Shown one piece after another: positions 25,902 to 35,099 of a stretch of DNA of 45,188 nucleotides (its first letter is position 1; each line of letters starts with the position of its first letter). Under the pieces are notes generated by a model. It did no database searches. It was not told the DNA's origin and worked only from the letters and a program-made list of their open reading frames with translations. Position numbers and translations under genes: made by a program. The DNA is from JANQPA01 sp964628385 (GTDB lineage Bacteria > Bacteroidota > Bacteroidia > Chitinophagales > Saprospiraceae). The DNA lies in the NCBI GenBank assembly GCA_964628385.1, contig CAZVOD010000032.1, positions 1-45,188 on the forward strand, given 5' to 3'.

Positions 25902-25922
25902 TGAATATCCTTTGGATATTCA
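25902..25922. repeat. 9-bp-arm hairpin upstream of the T9SS gene
   Basis: TGAATATCC and GGATATTCA pair perfectly around a TTT loop. The hairpin lies about 85 bp before the start at 26008 and is followed by a GCGAAGG sequence also found in the core of the element before zwf. Function unknown. Confidence 0.45.
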
Positions 25923-25956
25923 AGCGAAGGAACTCGGCAGCACATGAAACAATTCT

Positions 25957-25986
25957 AACCAATTTTGATATCTTCGAAACAAGTCT
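25957..25986 (+). repeat. Partial relative of the zwf inverted-repeat arm
   Basis: AACCAATTTT followed after a short gap by CGAAACAAGTCT recurs here as in the right arm before zwf (21852-21891), but with a gap 10 bases shorter. Here the repeat includes TATCTTCG at 25969-25976, one mismatch from the TAnnTTTG promoter element, so part of the similarity may reflect a promoter. It ends 21 bp before the start codon. Confidence 0.5.
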
Positions 25987-26007
25987 TTTAATCTAAATTC
26001 AACCAGC

Positions 26008-27654
26008 ATGCATAGAATCTACCTTACAGTCCTAACTCTTATTCTTACTATTCTGCATTTTAAAACAGCTCTGGCCCAGCTGGATATAAGTACAATTGGA
26101 ACAGCCTCAGTCGACTTCGACTTGGTGGTCACCGGAGTGGTCAACGGGCCTTACGATGGGACAGGTCTGGCTTCGATGCCTGCGCTGGGTCAGCTGGATG
26201 CTGATGGCGTATCTTTTACGGGATTCTCTAATACCAGCGGAGGATCTGCCAATGCAATGGCTACGATTTTACCTGCTGATGCTGTTTTTGCAGTAATAGA
26301 TAATTCCCCTGGCTTAGATACATGGCTTGGACTTTCTCCGGGTGGGGTAGATTGAACAATCACCTTTCAAATAGATAATAATACAGGTCTGGCTTTTGAA
26401 TCGTTAGATGTTACTTTGAATTTACTGCTGAGAAATGATGATAGTGGTTCTCAGAGCTATACTTTTTCCTATGCCAATACATTGACAGGACCGTATCAGC
26501 AACTGGGCTCTACTATCAGTGGAGTTGGGCCTTCAACAGGCACACTATGGAATCCGGTTCCGCTATCCACTGGTACCTTATGCACAGGAAGTATTCCTTC
26601 TGGTAATTCTGTATTTTTACGATTATCCGGTACAGGTTCCGGGCTTGATAAAATAGCCGTACAAAGTATAAGTATTACGCCTGGAACAACACCTGCCTGT
26701 ACCCTTTCCAGCTATTCCAACTATCAATCTGCTAATGTGAAGTCCAGTTCGGTTGACTTATCTTGGGCCAGCAATGGTTCGGGTATCTGCACTGATCAAT
26801 ACCTGATTATTGCAAGGGAAGGGGCAATGCCAGCTACCGATATTACAGAGGTTAATCTGGAAGGGCTATACGATGAATCCTCTTTTACTGGGACTTCAGA
26901 TTGGTCAGCCAGAAATTCCACTAACGAAGTATTTGAATCTACATCCAATAATCTTGGAGGAGACAATATCGATTATGTAGTATTCAATGGTACTGCAACT
27001 AGTACCAGTATTACGGGGCTTGATGGAGATACCGAATATAATTTTTCGCTTTGGGTTGTTGGTGATATCTGTGTTTGGAAAAATATTGGAGATATCACAA
27101 TCAGTACATTGCTTCCTATAGAGCTGGCATTTTTTGAGGGAACGGCCGAAGAGGACTATATTCAGCTTAACTGGATGACTATCAGTGAGCTCAACAATGA
27201 CTATATGGCTGTCGAGCGCAGTATCGACCGGGAGGTTTTTGAGGAAATTGGGCGAATACCGGGGCGGGGTACTACTCTTAATAGCCAGTCCTATCTCTTC
27301 ATTGATGATCAGCCCTATTCAGGTACTAATTATTACAGATTAAGGCAAGTAGATTTTGATGGCACTCTTACTTATCACCGGATAATTGCCGTGGATTACA
27401 AGGGTAAGAGTATGGAGTTACTCTTGTTTCCGTCTATTACTTCCGAGGCGCTTACCTTGAGATGGAGTACAGAAAAAGCTGCACCAGCTGAAATACGTAT
27501 TTATGATCAGATTGGAAAATTGATAAGCCATCAGTTCGTGAAAGGGGAGGATTCCAATCTTCGGCTATCGGTTGAGAATTTGAACCCCGGGCATTATTAT
27601 TTGCAGGTACGCAGTGTGCACGGAGTCAGAACAGAGCGATTCATAAAGCAATAA
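26008..27654 (+). pseudogene. T9SS-exported protein gene interrupted by one in-frame TGA
   Basis: The frame 26008-27654 is a single 548-codon reading frame broken only by a TGA at 26353-26355 (codon 116). The part before has a signal peptide (about residues 1-23, ending TALAQ) and the part after continues without shift (TITFQIDNN). The junction VD-stop-TITFQ looks like a TGG-to-TGA change of tryptophan. The middle is beta-rich, with a fibronectin-like SSSVDLSWASNGSG segment. The last 80 residues (from about LFPSITSEALTL) form a type IX secretion sorting domain, ending GHYYLQVRSVHGVRTERFIKQ. Either the gene is freshly dead, the stop is read through, or it is a sequencing error. The molecular role of the mature protein is unknown. 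Confidence 0.8.
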
Positions 27655-27831
27655 TCCGCCTGATTAAGGCGATACGGATGCAGAAGATTTTGTCATAAAA
27701 GAGTAAAATAAATTATTTTTTTGATCGCTTTAGCGTAATCAATTGCTTAGCTTTGCTGGCACTTTTTAACGCTATTGAGCGTTTTAAGGAAGATCACAGC
27801 AATATCAACTAATCAAAACACGACTGCCAGA

Positions 27832-29004
27832 ATGCCTCGTCTACATCACATTGATTCTTTGCGGGCTTACGCTATTTTAATGATGCTACAAGGGCATTTT
27901 ATATATACAATGCTGGCTTATCCTTTTCACGATAAAGAAAATTTTTGGTATAGTTTGTGGATGTATGGGAAGGGATTTACTGCGCCCATTTTTTTTACCG
28001 TAACGGGCCTGGTTTTGGTTTATTTATTATTGCGGAAGAATGAGTGGGCCTATCAGAAGTCAAGGGTGAATAAGGCATTAAAACGCGGTTTTTACCTTAT
28101 TCTTTGGGGGTATTTGTTACGTGCCAGTATTTGGAGTTTGCTAAGTGGGCGACTTAATGATGAATTGTACAAAGTGGATGTTTTACATTGTATTGGCATT
28201 GGGATGCTTGTTATCGTGGGCTTGTACTATGTTGGAAAGTTTACGTCAAAAGTTTTTTTTCAATTTGGATTACTAGTTGGTGGTATATTATTATTTGTCA
28301 TTGAACCCTGGACGAGCGCCCTTACCTTTGACCACATTCCACTGCTGATACGTAATTATTTCACTAAAGATTATGGTTCTTTATTCATTCCTGCTCCATG
28401 GGTCGGCTACACACTAATTGGAGGATTTATCGGGACGATGTACAGCAATTTTATTCATAAAAAAATATATGATGTACCAATTGTAGCTATCGGCTTATTA
28501 ATCGTTGGATACTTGCTGAGTAACTTCTCATCAGCTTTTTTAATGTGGATTCATCATTTTTTTGATATCCTGTTATTCAAACAAGTCGCTTACAATAATT
28601 ATCTTTATATACGTCTTGGGCATGTGATGATATTCATCTCCATTTTTATTTTATTGGAAAAATATCTTGCCAGATTATCCTGGTTCAATAATATAGGCCA
28701 GGCAACATTGAATGTTTATATAGTTCACTTTTTTATTCTCTATGGTAGTTGGTTTGGTTTGAGTCTTTCCCTGTTCGGCGCACATTCACTTTCTCCCTTT
28801 TGGGCGATAACAGGGGCTGTTCTTTTCATGATTGTCACTACTATTGTGGCCTTGAAGGTACCTGCTTTAAAGACTCAAGCATCTTCAGCAGCCGATGCTG
28901 TAATCAACAGGGTACCTGTACTACTAAAGGAAAGGTGGTTAGAGGTAAAATCAGCTGTACAGGCCAGGGTAAAAAAGCAAAACCTGGAATCCGAAAGGAA
29001 ATAA
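27832..29004 (+). CDS. Multipass membrane acyltransferase-like protein (DUF1624/HGSNAT or acyltransferase-3 type)
   Basis: A 390-residue protein with about 10 membrane segments. The N-terminus HHIDSLRAYAILMMLQGHF (residues 4-22) contains the arginine and histidine arrangement of the acyltransferase-3 and heparan-alpha-glucosaminide N-acetyltransferase (DUF1624) families, followed by KGFTAPIFFTVTGLVLVYL. Such proteins move acyl groups onto sugars across the membrane. I cannot choose firmly between the two families. I chose the ATG at 27832; a TTG at 27775 is open upstream. The C-terminal 50 residues are soluble and basic. No sugar-pathway gene is adjacent; an ABC exporter gene follows after 237 bp. 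Confidence 0.7.
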   Translation: MPRLHHIDSLRAYAILMMLQGHFIYTMLAYPFHDKENFWYSLWMYGKGFTAPIFFTVTGLVLVYLLLRKNEWAYQKSRVNKALKRGFYLILWGYLLRASIWSLLSGRLNDELYKVDVLHCIGIGMLVIVGLYYVGKFTSKVFFQFGLLVGGILLFVIEPWTSALTFDHIPLLIRNYFTKDYGSLFIPAPWVGYTLIGGFIGTMYSNFIHKKIYDVPIVAIGLLIVGYLLSNFSSAFLMWIHHFFDILLFKQVAYNNYLYIRLGHVMIFISIFILLEKYLARLSWFNNIGQATLNVYIVHFFILYGSWFGLSLSLFGAHSLSPFWAITGAVLFMIVTTIVALKVPALKTQASSAADAVINRVPVLLKERWLEVKSAVQARVKKQNLESERK

Positions 29005-29241
29005 GTCGAAGGTGAGAAACAAAAATGAAAAAGTCTCGGTTTAGCGGTTATACCAAAATATTTAAGCTATGAGACCCTAATTTTTGACCTATTGGGTTTT
29101 GAAAGCCTATCTGTTTTTAGATAAACTTCTACAGTTTTGTTTGATTGCTATCTGCATCTAAGTAATAGTAGTAGAAGTAACACTTGTTTTAAAGTATTAC
29201 ACATCTGAATCTTTTTTCCAAACTCGGTTCAATTAATCTGC

Positions 29242-31032
29242 ATGTTTAAAAAGATAAAAATTGGAAAGAATCCATATGTTTCTCTTATGAGTACTTCTTG
29301 GAAATATGCGACAGGCCGGCGAAAACAATATGCTTCCATTTACTCCATGTTTGCTTTGAGTAATATTTTTGATGCCCTAAATCCGGTTATTTGGGGATTA
29401 TTTATAAATGAGTTACAAGAAAAGGGAGCAGCAATATTGGAGTCTACTTGGATGTACGCAGCTGCTTACTTTGCACTTTGGCTCTTCGACTGGATTTTTC
29501 ATGGAATGGCAAGAGTAAAGGAGCAAAATCTGGCATTTTATATTAGTAAAAATTTCCTTGAGGAGTTGTACGACAAGGCCCTGCATCTGCCGGTAAAATG
29601 GCACCAAGACAACCATAGTGGTGCTACGATCAACCGACTACAGAAGGCCTATGAGTCTCTCAGAAACTTCTTTCAGGATGGATTCAGATATATGCATGCC
29701 TTTAGTAAGTTTTTCTTTTCGTTTGCTGCGATGATTTATTTTGCTCCACTATTCGGCGGAATCGCCATACTGATGGGACTCGCTATTATTGTCGTGATCA
29801 ATCGTTTTGACCGGCCATTCATAAGGGCTTTGAAGGAAAAAAATGAGAAAGAACATATTGTTTCCTCTACGCTATTTGACAGCCTTTCTAATATCATAAC
29901 AGTGATCACACTAAGGTTGGAAAAAAGAATGGAAAAAGGATTGCAACAAAAAGTAATGGATATGCTGCCACCATTTATGAAGAAGGTAGTTGTGAATGAA
30001 TGGAAATGGTTTGTAGTAGACTTTTGTGTCGTCTCGATATATATCACTGTACTGGTAGGGTATATCTATCAGAATTATCAACCCGGTGAAGTCTTTCTAA
30101 TAGGCGGATTGGTGACTTTAATGAGTTATGTATCAAGATTTACAAGTGTTTTTCACGATATAGCGTATTTGTACAATCAAATTGTCCGGTTTGATACAGA
30201 TATAAAGACTGCGAATAATATCATTGAAGCTTATAACCATAATCACCTTCCTGATACCAACGAACATTTACTTTCGGGGTGGAAAAAGATTCAAATTGAA
30301 AACCTTAATTTTTCACACCGTGTCTTATCTGGTGCTCAACAGTTGGGGAAAACCCTAGATACCATCAACGTAACTTTCGATAGAGGGAGTAAAGTTGCTT
30401 TAATTGGAGAAAGTGGTAGTGGGAAAAGTACTTTACTAACATTGCTCCGGGGACTTTATCCGGCACAAGCTGGTACTAAGCTGAAGGTAGATCAGGTATC
30501 CTACCCTAACCTAGACGTGCTTTCCAATTATGTGACTCTTTTTCCCCAAGAGCCTGAAATTTTTGAAAATACCATAGAATACAATATCAACCTGGGGCTA
30601 TTCCATGATTTGAAAGAGATGAAGCGGATATGCCGTGCTGTTCATTTTGAAGATGTTATTCATCAATTGCCGGATGGTATAAAAACAGATATCAAAGAAA
30701 GAGGGGTAAACCTTTCCGGAGGACAAAAACAGCGCCTTGCACTAGCTAGAGGAGTATTGGCAGCTAAAGACAGTCATATTGTCTTACTGGATGAACCTAC
30801 AAGCAGCGTAGACCCCCGAACAGAGCTGATCATATACAAAAACCTATTTAAGGAATTTAAGGATAAGTTAGTGGTTTCTGCACTTCATCGGTTACATTTA
30901 TTACGATTATTTGATTATGTATATGTCATGGAACAGGGGGTTATTGTTGATGAAGGGACTTTTGAAGATTTGTTGGAGAATAGTCCTAAGTTCCAGGAAT
31001 TATGGAGCCACCAGAAAGAAGTTTTAGTTTGA
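29242..31032 (+). CDS. ABC exporter, fused membrane and ATPase domains
   Basis: A 596-residue half-transporter. Residues about 30-320 form a six-segment membrane domain; residues about 345-590 form the nucleotide-binding domain. The ATPase motifs are Walker A GESGSGKST (about 390-398), Q-loop LFPQEPEIFENT, signature LSGGQKQRLALARG (about 491-504), Walker B VLLDEPTSSVDP (about 514-525) and the H-loop histidine in SALHRLHLL. All are intact, so it should work as a homodimer. The ATPase start has a longer than usual loop before Walker A (SHRVLSGAQQLGKTLD). The cargo cannot be told. No promoter was recognised, and the gene appears to be transcribed alone. Confidence 0.92.
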   Translation: MFKKIKIGKNPYVSLMSTSWKYATGRRKQYASIYSMFALSNIFDALNPVIWGLFINELQEKGAAILESTWMYAAAYFALWLFDWIFHGMARVKEQNLAFYISKNFLEELYDKALHLPVKWHQDNHSGATINRLQKAYESLRNFFQDGFRYMHAFSKFFFSFAAMIYFAPLFGGIAILMGLAIIVVINRFDRPFIRALKEKNEKEHIVSSTLFDSLSNIITVITLRLEKRMEKGLQQKVMDMLPPFMKKVVVNEWKWFVVDFCVVSIYITVLVGYIYQNYQPGEVFLIGGLVTLMSYVSRFTSVFHDIAYLYNQIVRFDTDIKTANNIIEAYNHNHLPDTNEHLLSGWKKIQIENLNFSHRVLSGAQQLGKTLDTINVTFDRGSKVALIGESGSGKSTLLTLLRGLYPAQAGTKLKVDQVSYPNLDVLSNYVTLFPQEPEIFENTIEYNINLGLFHDLKEMKRICRAVHFEDVIHQLPDGIKTDIKERGVNLSGGQKQRLALARGVLAAKDSHIVLLDEPTSSVDPRTELIIYKNLFKEFKDKLVVSALHRLHLLRLFDYVYVMEQGVIVDEGTFEDLLENSPKFQELWSHQKEVLV

Positions 31033-31261
31033 TTATGTCACAGATTACTAGGGTTGGCAGATTTCTTAGATTACGAATAATAACCCGTTTAATTACAGCA
31101 TTGGAGTTGAGTCTAATTTTATTATATAATTATTTGACTTTTAGATTTTTATGATTAATTTTTTGACTTTTAATGAAAAAGGCGGCATTTTAAAAATGTA
31201 AATAAAATCGACGGAATCTACCAATCGGTCGAAGATCTGTGAAGAAAAAAACGTTATTAAG

Positions 31262-31657
31262 TTGGAGCCATTAAAATATAAAGAAATCACCGGTAAGGTT
31301 ATTGGTGCTTCTTTTGAAGTGCACAAATTTTTGGGTGGAGGGTTTAAAGAGGCAGTTTACTTAAAGGCATTGGAATGGGAACTGGCTCAGGAAGGAGTTA
31401 GTTTCGAAAGAGAAATAGAAAAAGAAATAATGTATAAAGATATTCCATGGCCAATCGGCAGAAAAAAAGCTGATTTTATTGTAGAGGAAAAAGTGCTGAT
31501 AGAATTAAAAGCAAGACCTCAACTGGATAGATCACATCTTGGACAGGCATTGGCTTTTCTTAGGGTCTTTCATCTTGATACAGGGCTTTTAATAAATTTT
31601 GGTGGGCCATCTTTAGAATTTAGAAGACTAATATATGACCCTTCCGAGTGGGCTTAG
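31262..31657 (+). CDS. GxxExxY family protein
   Basis: A small soluble protein of 131 residues. It carries the family motif GFKEAVY at residues 27-33 and a nuclease-like core: D71 in KADFIVEE and E81-L-K83 in VLIELKARP, resembling the PD-(D/E)XK fold. Members are widespread in Bacteroidota, with no established function. The start is a TTG at 31262, as no ATG is available in a good position. The gene stands alone, and its stop overlaps the convergent pgeF stop by 4 bp. The upstream 230 bp is AT-rich. Confidence 0.8.
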   Translation: MEPLKYKEITGKVIGASFEVHKFLGGGFKEAVYLKALEWELAQEGVSFEREIEKEIMYKDIPWPIGRKKADFIVEEKVLIELKARPQLDRSHLGQALAFLRVFHLDTGLLINFGGPSLEFRRLIYDPSEWA

Positions 31658-32412
31658 CTCAAGCCAATAAGGCAAAGGCTTCTACCTGTTTTTCCCTTTT
31701 CTTTTCGATGAGAAAAATAATCGCTGTTATTTTTATAGGTGCAATATGGAGAAACCTCTATTTGTGCATCAGGAATACCCGCTTGCATTAATTGTACTCT
31801 ATTGGATTCTTTTAAATTAAGTAAGAATTTTGACCTATCTGGGTCCCACAATTTAAATCTATTGGGAAAATATTGGGCTACGTCATTATCCACTTCGTAA
31901 GAGTCCGCATCTATACAGGTGCCGATGTAAGCCCTACAATCAAGGGGGTTACTTCCAAATTGCCCTTTCATTGCTTTAACGGTGTAAGATGCAATAGTAG
32001 AACTAGTGCCTTTCCATCCTGCATGAGCAGCACCTACTACTTTTTTTCTTTCGTCATAAATCAAAACTGGCGTACAATCTGCAATTGAAATACTCAGGAA
32101 AACTCCTGCACTGTTAGTTATAAGAGCATCAAATTTATCGTACTGTCCTGGCTCATCGACGACCAGAAGAGCAGATTGATGTACTTGAAAAGAACCTGCT
32201 ACTTGCTTTTCAGAAATACCAAGGTCGTTGAAAAAAAGTTGTCGGTTCTTTTTTACATTAGCCTTTTTATCCGGTGTGTAATAACTCAAATTTAAGGAGT
32301 GAAAAGGTTCACTGCTAACGCCTCCATGCCTCAAACTTTCAGCAGCTATAAGGCCTGGTGCGTCATTAAAAATATCTGGTACTCGATACCTGTTTTTTGA
32401 GCCGTTGATCAT
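31654..32412 (-). CDS. pgeF: Peptidoglycan editing factor/laccase-domain protein (PgeF, YfiH)
   Basis: PgeF removes wrong amino acids from peptidoglycan precursors; the family has also been described as a multicopper polyphenol oxidase or purine nucleoside phosphorylase. The metal-binding set is visible: the histidine in FQVHQSALLV, the cysteine in SIADCTPVLIYD, and the histidine in AAHAGWKGT. The C-terminus NSDYFSHRKEKGKTGR is also typical. At 252 residues it is complete. It lies 72 bp after the aminotransferase gene on the same strand and converges with the GxxExxY gene. Confidence 0.9.
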   Translation of the reverse strand: MINGSKNRYRVPDIFNDAPGLIAAESLRHGGVSSEPFHSLNLSYYTPDKKANVKKNRQLFFNDLGISEKQVAGSFQVHQSALLVVDEPGQYDKFDALITNSAGVFLSISIADCTPVLIYDERKKVVGAAHAGWKGTSSTIASYTVKAMKGQFGSNPLDCRAYIGTCIDADSYEVDNDVAQYFPNRFKLWDPDRSKFLLNLKESNRVQLMQAGIPDAQIEVSPYCTYKNNSDYFSHRKEKGKTGRSLCLIGLS

Positions 32413-32484
32413 CGTAAGTGTTTTTAATAAGTTATGTTGTTAAAGTGATAAAATTTCGAAGTGACTTTGATTTATCCTTCACTT

Positions 32485-33639
32485 TCAGGCAGCGGCTAAT
32501 ACTTTCCTTATGGCTTCAAGGCAATAAGTAACATTTTCTTCTCTGGCTGAGTATCCCATCAGACCAATTCGCCAGATTTTTCCTGCGAGGTCTCCCAGGC
32601 CTCCACCAACTTCAAGCATATACTCATTTAATAGCTTACTGCGTAGCGTGGCTTCGTCCATTCCTTCTGGTAAGAAAACTGCGTTGAGTTGAGGTAACCT
32701 GTAGGCTTCCTCTACCAGAAAAGTAAACCCCATCTCTAAAAGCCCTTCTTTCAAGTGATTGTGGTATTGATTATGTCTTTCCCAACTACTATCCAATCCT
32801 TCCTGACGTACCATAAAGAGAGCTTCATGCATAGCATAAAGTGAATTTACAGGGGCAGTATGGTGATAAGTGCGTTTTTGTTCTCCATTACCCCAGTAGT
32901 TCATTATTAGGTTCATGTCTAAAAACCAACTTTGTACTTTAGTTTTGCGCTTTTTTATCTTCTGAATTGCTTTTTTACTAAAAGAAACGGGAGAAAGCCC
33001 TGGTGTGCAGGAAAGACATTTTTGGCTTCCAGAATAAATTGCATCGATCTGCCATTTATCTACTAATACCGGAATACCTACTAACGAAGTTACTGCATCC
33101 ACAATCGTAAGGCAGCCATATTTCTTAGCAATGTGACAAAGTTCTTCTGCATCAGATCGCGCTCCAGTAGAAGTTTCGGCATGCACAAAGCCTACGGCAA
33201 CGGTATCCGGATGAAGTCCCAACAACTCATCCAGTTTGTTGGGATCTATGGGTTTTCCCCATTCTTCTTCCAAAAGGATAACTTCTCCACCGCATCTTTC
33301 TACATTTTCTTTCATTCTTCCACCAAAAACGCCATTTTGACAAACTATAACTTTATCTCCGGGCTCCACCAAGTTAACGACACATGCTTCCATACCGGCA
33401 GAGCCAGGTGCCGAAAGGACCATAGTGAGCTGATTAGTTGTTTGATAGATATACTGAGTCATCGTTTTTATTTCATCCATGACCTGTATGAATGTCGGGT
33501 CAAGATGGCCTACACAGTGTCTGGAAAGGGCTTCGCTTACCCTGGGATGTATATCAGAAGGCCCAGGGCCCATTAATTTTCTTTTAGGAGGATTAAATGA
33601 CTTTATTTCGTTAATAGTAAGTGTATTTGGAATTTGCAT
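32485..33639 (-). CDS. Class V aminotransferase (alanine/serine-glyoxylate aminotransferase-like)
   Basis: A PLP enzyme of 384 residues. The N-terminal MGPGPSDIHPRVSEAL is typical of alanine-glyoxylate and serine-glyoxylate aminotransferases. The PLP lysine is K207 in YSGSQKCLSCTPGLSP. The cofactor pocket includes SAPGSAGMEACVVN and DAVTSLVGIPV (aspartate binding the ring nitrogen). The C-terminal WRIGLMGYSAREENV is family-typical. It probably interconverts glyoxylate and glycine with alanine or serine as donor. The gene runs toward pgeF. It has a 335-bp upstream region with only a terminator-like hairpin for the next gene. Confidence 0.88.
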   Translation of the reverse strand: MQIPNTLTINEIKSFNPPKRKLMGPGPSDIHPRVSEALSRHCVGHLDPTFIQVMDEIKTMTQYIYQTTNQLTMVLSAPGSAGMEACVVNLVEPGDKVIVCQNGVFGGRMKENVERCGGEVILLEEEWGKPIDPNKLDELLGLHPDTVAVGFVHAETSTGARSDAEELCHIAKKYGCLTIVDAVTSLVGIPVLVDKWQIDAIYSGSQKCLSCTPGLSPVSFSKKAIQKIKKRKTKVQSWFLDMNLIMNYWGNGEQKRTYHHTAPVNSLYAMHEALFMVRQEGLDSSWERHNQYHNHLKEGLLEMGFTFLVEEAYRLPQLNAVFLPEGMDEATLRSKLLNEYMLEVGGGLGDLAGKIWRIGLMGYSAREENVTYCLEAIRKVLAAA

Positions 33640-33974
33640 TTTTAAAATTTGTATGGTGTATAATGACTGAAACTAGTATAAAAATGACAGGGATCAAAAT
33701 TTTAATCCACGTTGATGCTCGCGATAGAAAAAATAAATTTCATGGTTTTACGAAAGGCATTTCTTTGTATAGAATAGCAGTGAGCTTTATTTTATGAAAA
33801 ATAAATTCACCCTGCGGGCTAGCTCTACCGGTTTTACCTTGTAAGGCAGTTGCAATTGTGTTTTTAAATGATAAAAGCTTGCTGTGTAATTTACAGCAAG
33901 CTCAGGAAAAGGACAAGATGAAATAGTCTGGGTATTTTTACTTTTTTTATAATGTCGGAAGTGTAACCATAATG
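33640..33974. other. Intergenic region between the lytic transglycosylase and aminotransferase genes
   Basis: No gene is supported in these 335 bp. It holds the hairpin at 33876-33902 serving the upstream minus-strand gene, and presumably the promoter of the aminotransferase, which I could not define. Confidence 0.6.
33876..33902 (-). terminator. Rho-independent terminator after the lytic transglycosylase gene
   Basis: AGCTTGCTGT and ACAGCAAGCT pair perfectly over 10 bases around a 7-base loop. On the minus strand a T-run (TTTTAT) follows directly. It lies 72 bp after the stop at 33975. Confidence 0.75.
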
Positions 33975-35099
33975 TCAGGCAAATAGGTTGCTAAGCTTCA
34001 ATGTACTAAAGACAGATTTTCCCCAAAATTTTCCCCATTGAAGGAAGCCTTGTACATTCCATTGCAAAAGTCTTCTAGTTCTTCTGGGTCTGACGCTAGC
34101 TGATACCCAGTATTCCATTTTGGGCTCAGGTCGGATTGGCTCGCCAAAAAGATATTCTATGCGAGTAACACCAGTGGCTTTAAGGTGATTTTCGAAGGTC
34201 AGCGCCGAAGTATCGGGAATAACTAAGTAATTTCCATCGATGCTTTTTGGGATTATATCTTTTAAGTAGGATGGATTTAAGTCTCTGACTACCTTTAGAG
34301 AAATACTACAAATTTGGCTAACCGTAGAAAAGCCTACCCAATTGTAGAGTTTCATAACACTGGTTTCATCTTGTTTGTACACTGAGGGGCGAGGCTTTAA
34401 GCCTAGTGTAGCGTGTTTTTCACCTACAAAAGTGGTAGCTACATATTTTATTAAATATTCTCTGGTTTGATTGGGTAAATACTTTTTAATGTGGTTATAA
34501 TTTTTTGAGCCAGCCGTTCTTATGGCTCTTCGTACCCTTCCTGGGCCACAATTATAGGCTGCCAGTACCAATTCCCAGTCATTGAATTGGCGATACAAAT
34601 CCTTTAAGAGCCTCACTGCTGATTCTGTCGCTTTGTAGGGATCCCTCCGCTCGTCTACCCACTCGTTGATCTCCAGCTCATAAAATCTAGCAGTTTGCGG
34701 CATAAATTGCCACAGCCCACCAGCGCCTACAGGTGATTCTATAGACGGATGAAGCCCTGATTCTACCATAGCCAGATACTTGAGTTCGCTGGGGAGTCCT
34801 GCTTTTTCTAAATAATGTTCAAAAATGGGAAAGTAATATTCTGCCCTTCCCATCATAGCTTCAAAGGTCTTACTACCGCGTGTTATGTGTCTTTTTATCC
34901 AGCGTTTTACGCTATTACTGTATTCAGGATAAAAGGGCATTTTCACGCTATTGAGTTCTTCTTTGATGTAAGTTTTTGTAGCTGCACTCCATTGCTTATT
35001 GAGGGGTTCTCTCATTTCTATATATTTATTACCTTTTAGCGGCTGCCAAGAGCAGAAAAGCAATAGTAGTAGTAATCCAATTGTATGTGTGTGTTTCAT
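33975..35099 (-). CDS. Lytic transglycosylase (MltD/SLT family)
   Basis: This periplasmic enzyme cleaves peptidoglycan with formation of anhydro-muramic acid. A signal peptide covers about residues 1-23. The SLT fold follows: the catalytic glutamate is E113 in LAMVESGLHPS, then SPVGAGGLWQFMPQTA (about 122-137), DPYKATESAVRLLKDL and LAAYNCGPGRV near 180-190. C-terminal to residue 240 there is a region with NYLVIPDTSALTFE that may be a degenerate LysM-like binding part. The last 40 residues are unusual and rich in basic and aromatic residues (RPRRTRRLLQWNVQGFLQW). At 374 residues it is shorter than MltD with clear LysM repeats. It is transcribed alone, with its own terminator. Confidence 0.9.
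   Translation of the reverse strand: MKHTHTIGLLLLLLFCSWQPLKGNKYIEMREPLNKQWSAATKTYIKEELNSVKMPFYPEYSNSVKRWIKRHITRGSKTFEAMMGRAEYYFPIFEHYLEKAGLPSELKYLAMVESGLHPSIESPVGAGGLWQFMPQTARFYELEINEWVDERRDPYKATESAVRLLKDLYRQFNDWELVLAAYNCGPGRVRRAIRTAGSKNYNHIKKYLPNQTREYLIKYVATTFVGEKHATLGLKPRPSVYKQDETSVMKLYNWVGFSTVSQICSISLKVVRDLNPSYLKDIIPKSIDGNYLVIPDTSALTFENHLKATGVTRIEYLFGEPIRPEPKMEYWVSASVRPRRTRRLLQWNVQGFLQWGKFWGKSVFSTLKLSNLFA

Noticed and set aside
27657..27671. Short CGCCT/AGGCG hairpin after the T9SS gene
   Set aside because: Only five base pairs and no T-run; too weak to call a terminator.
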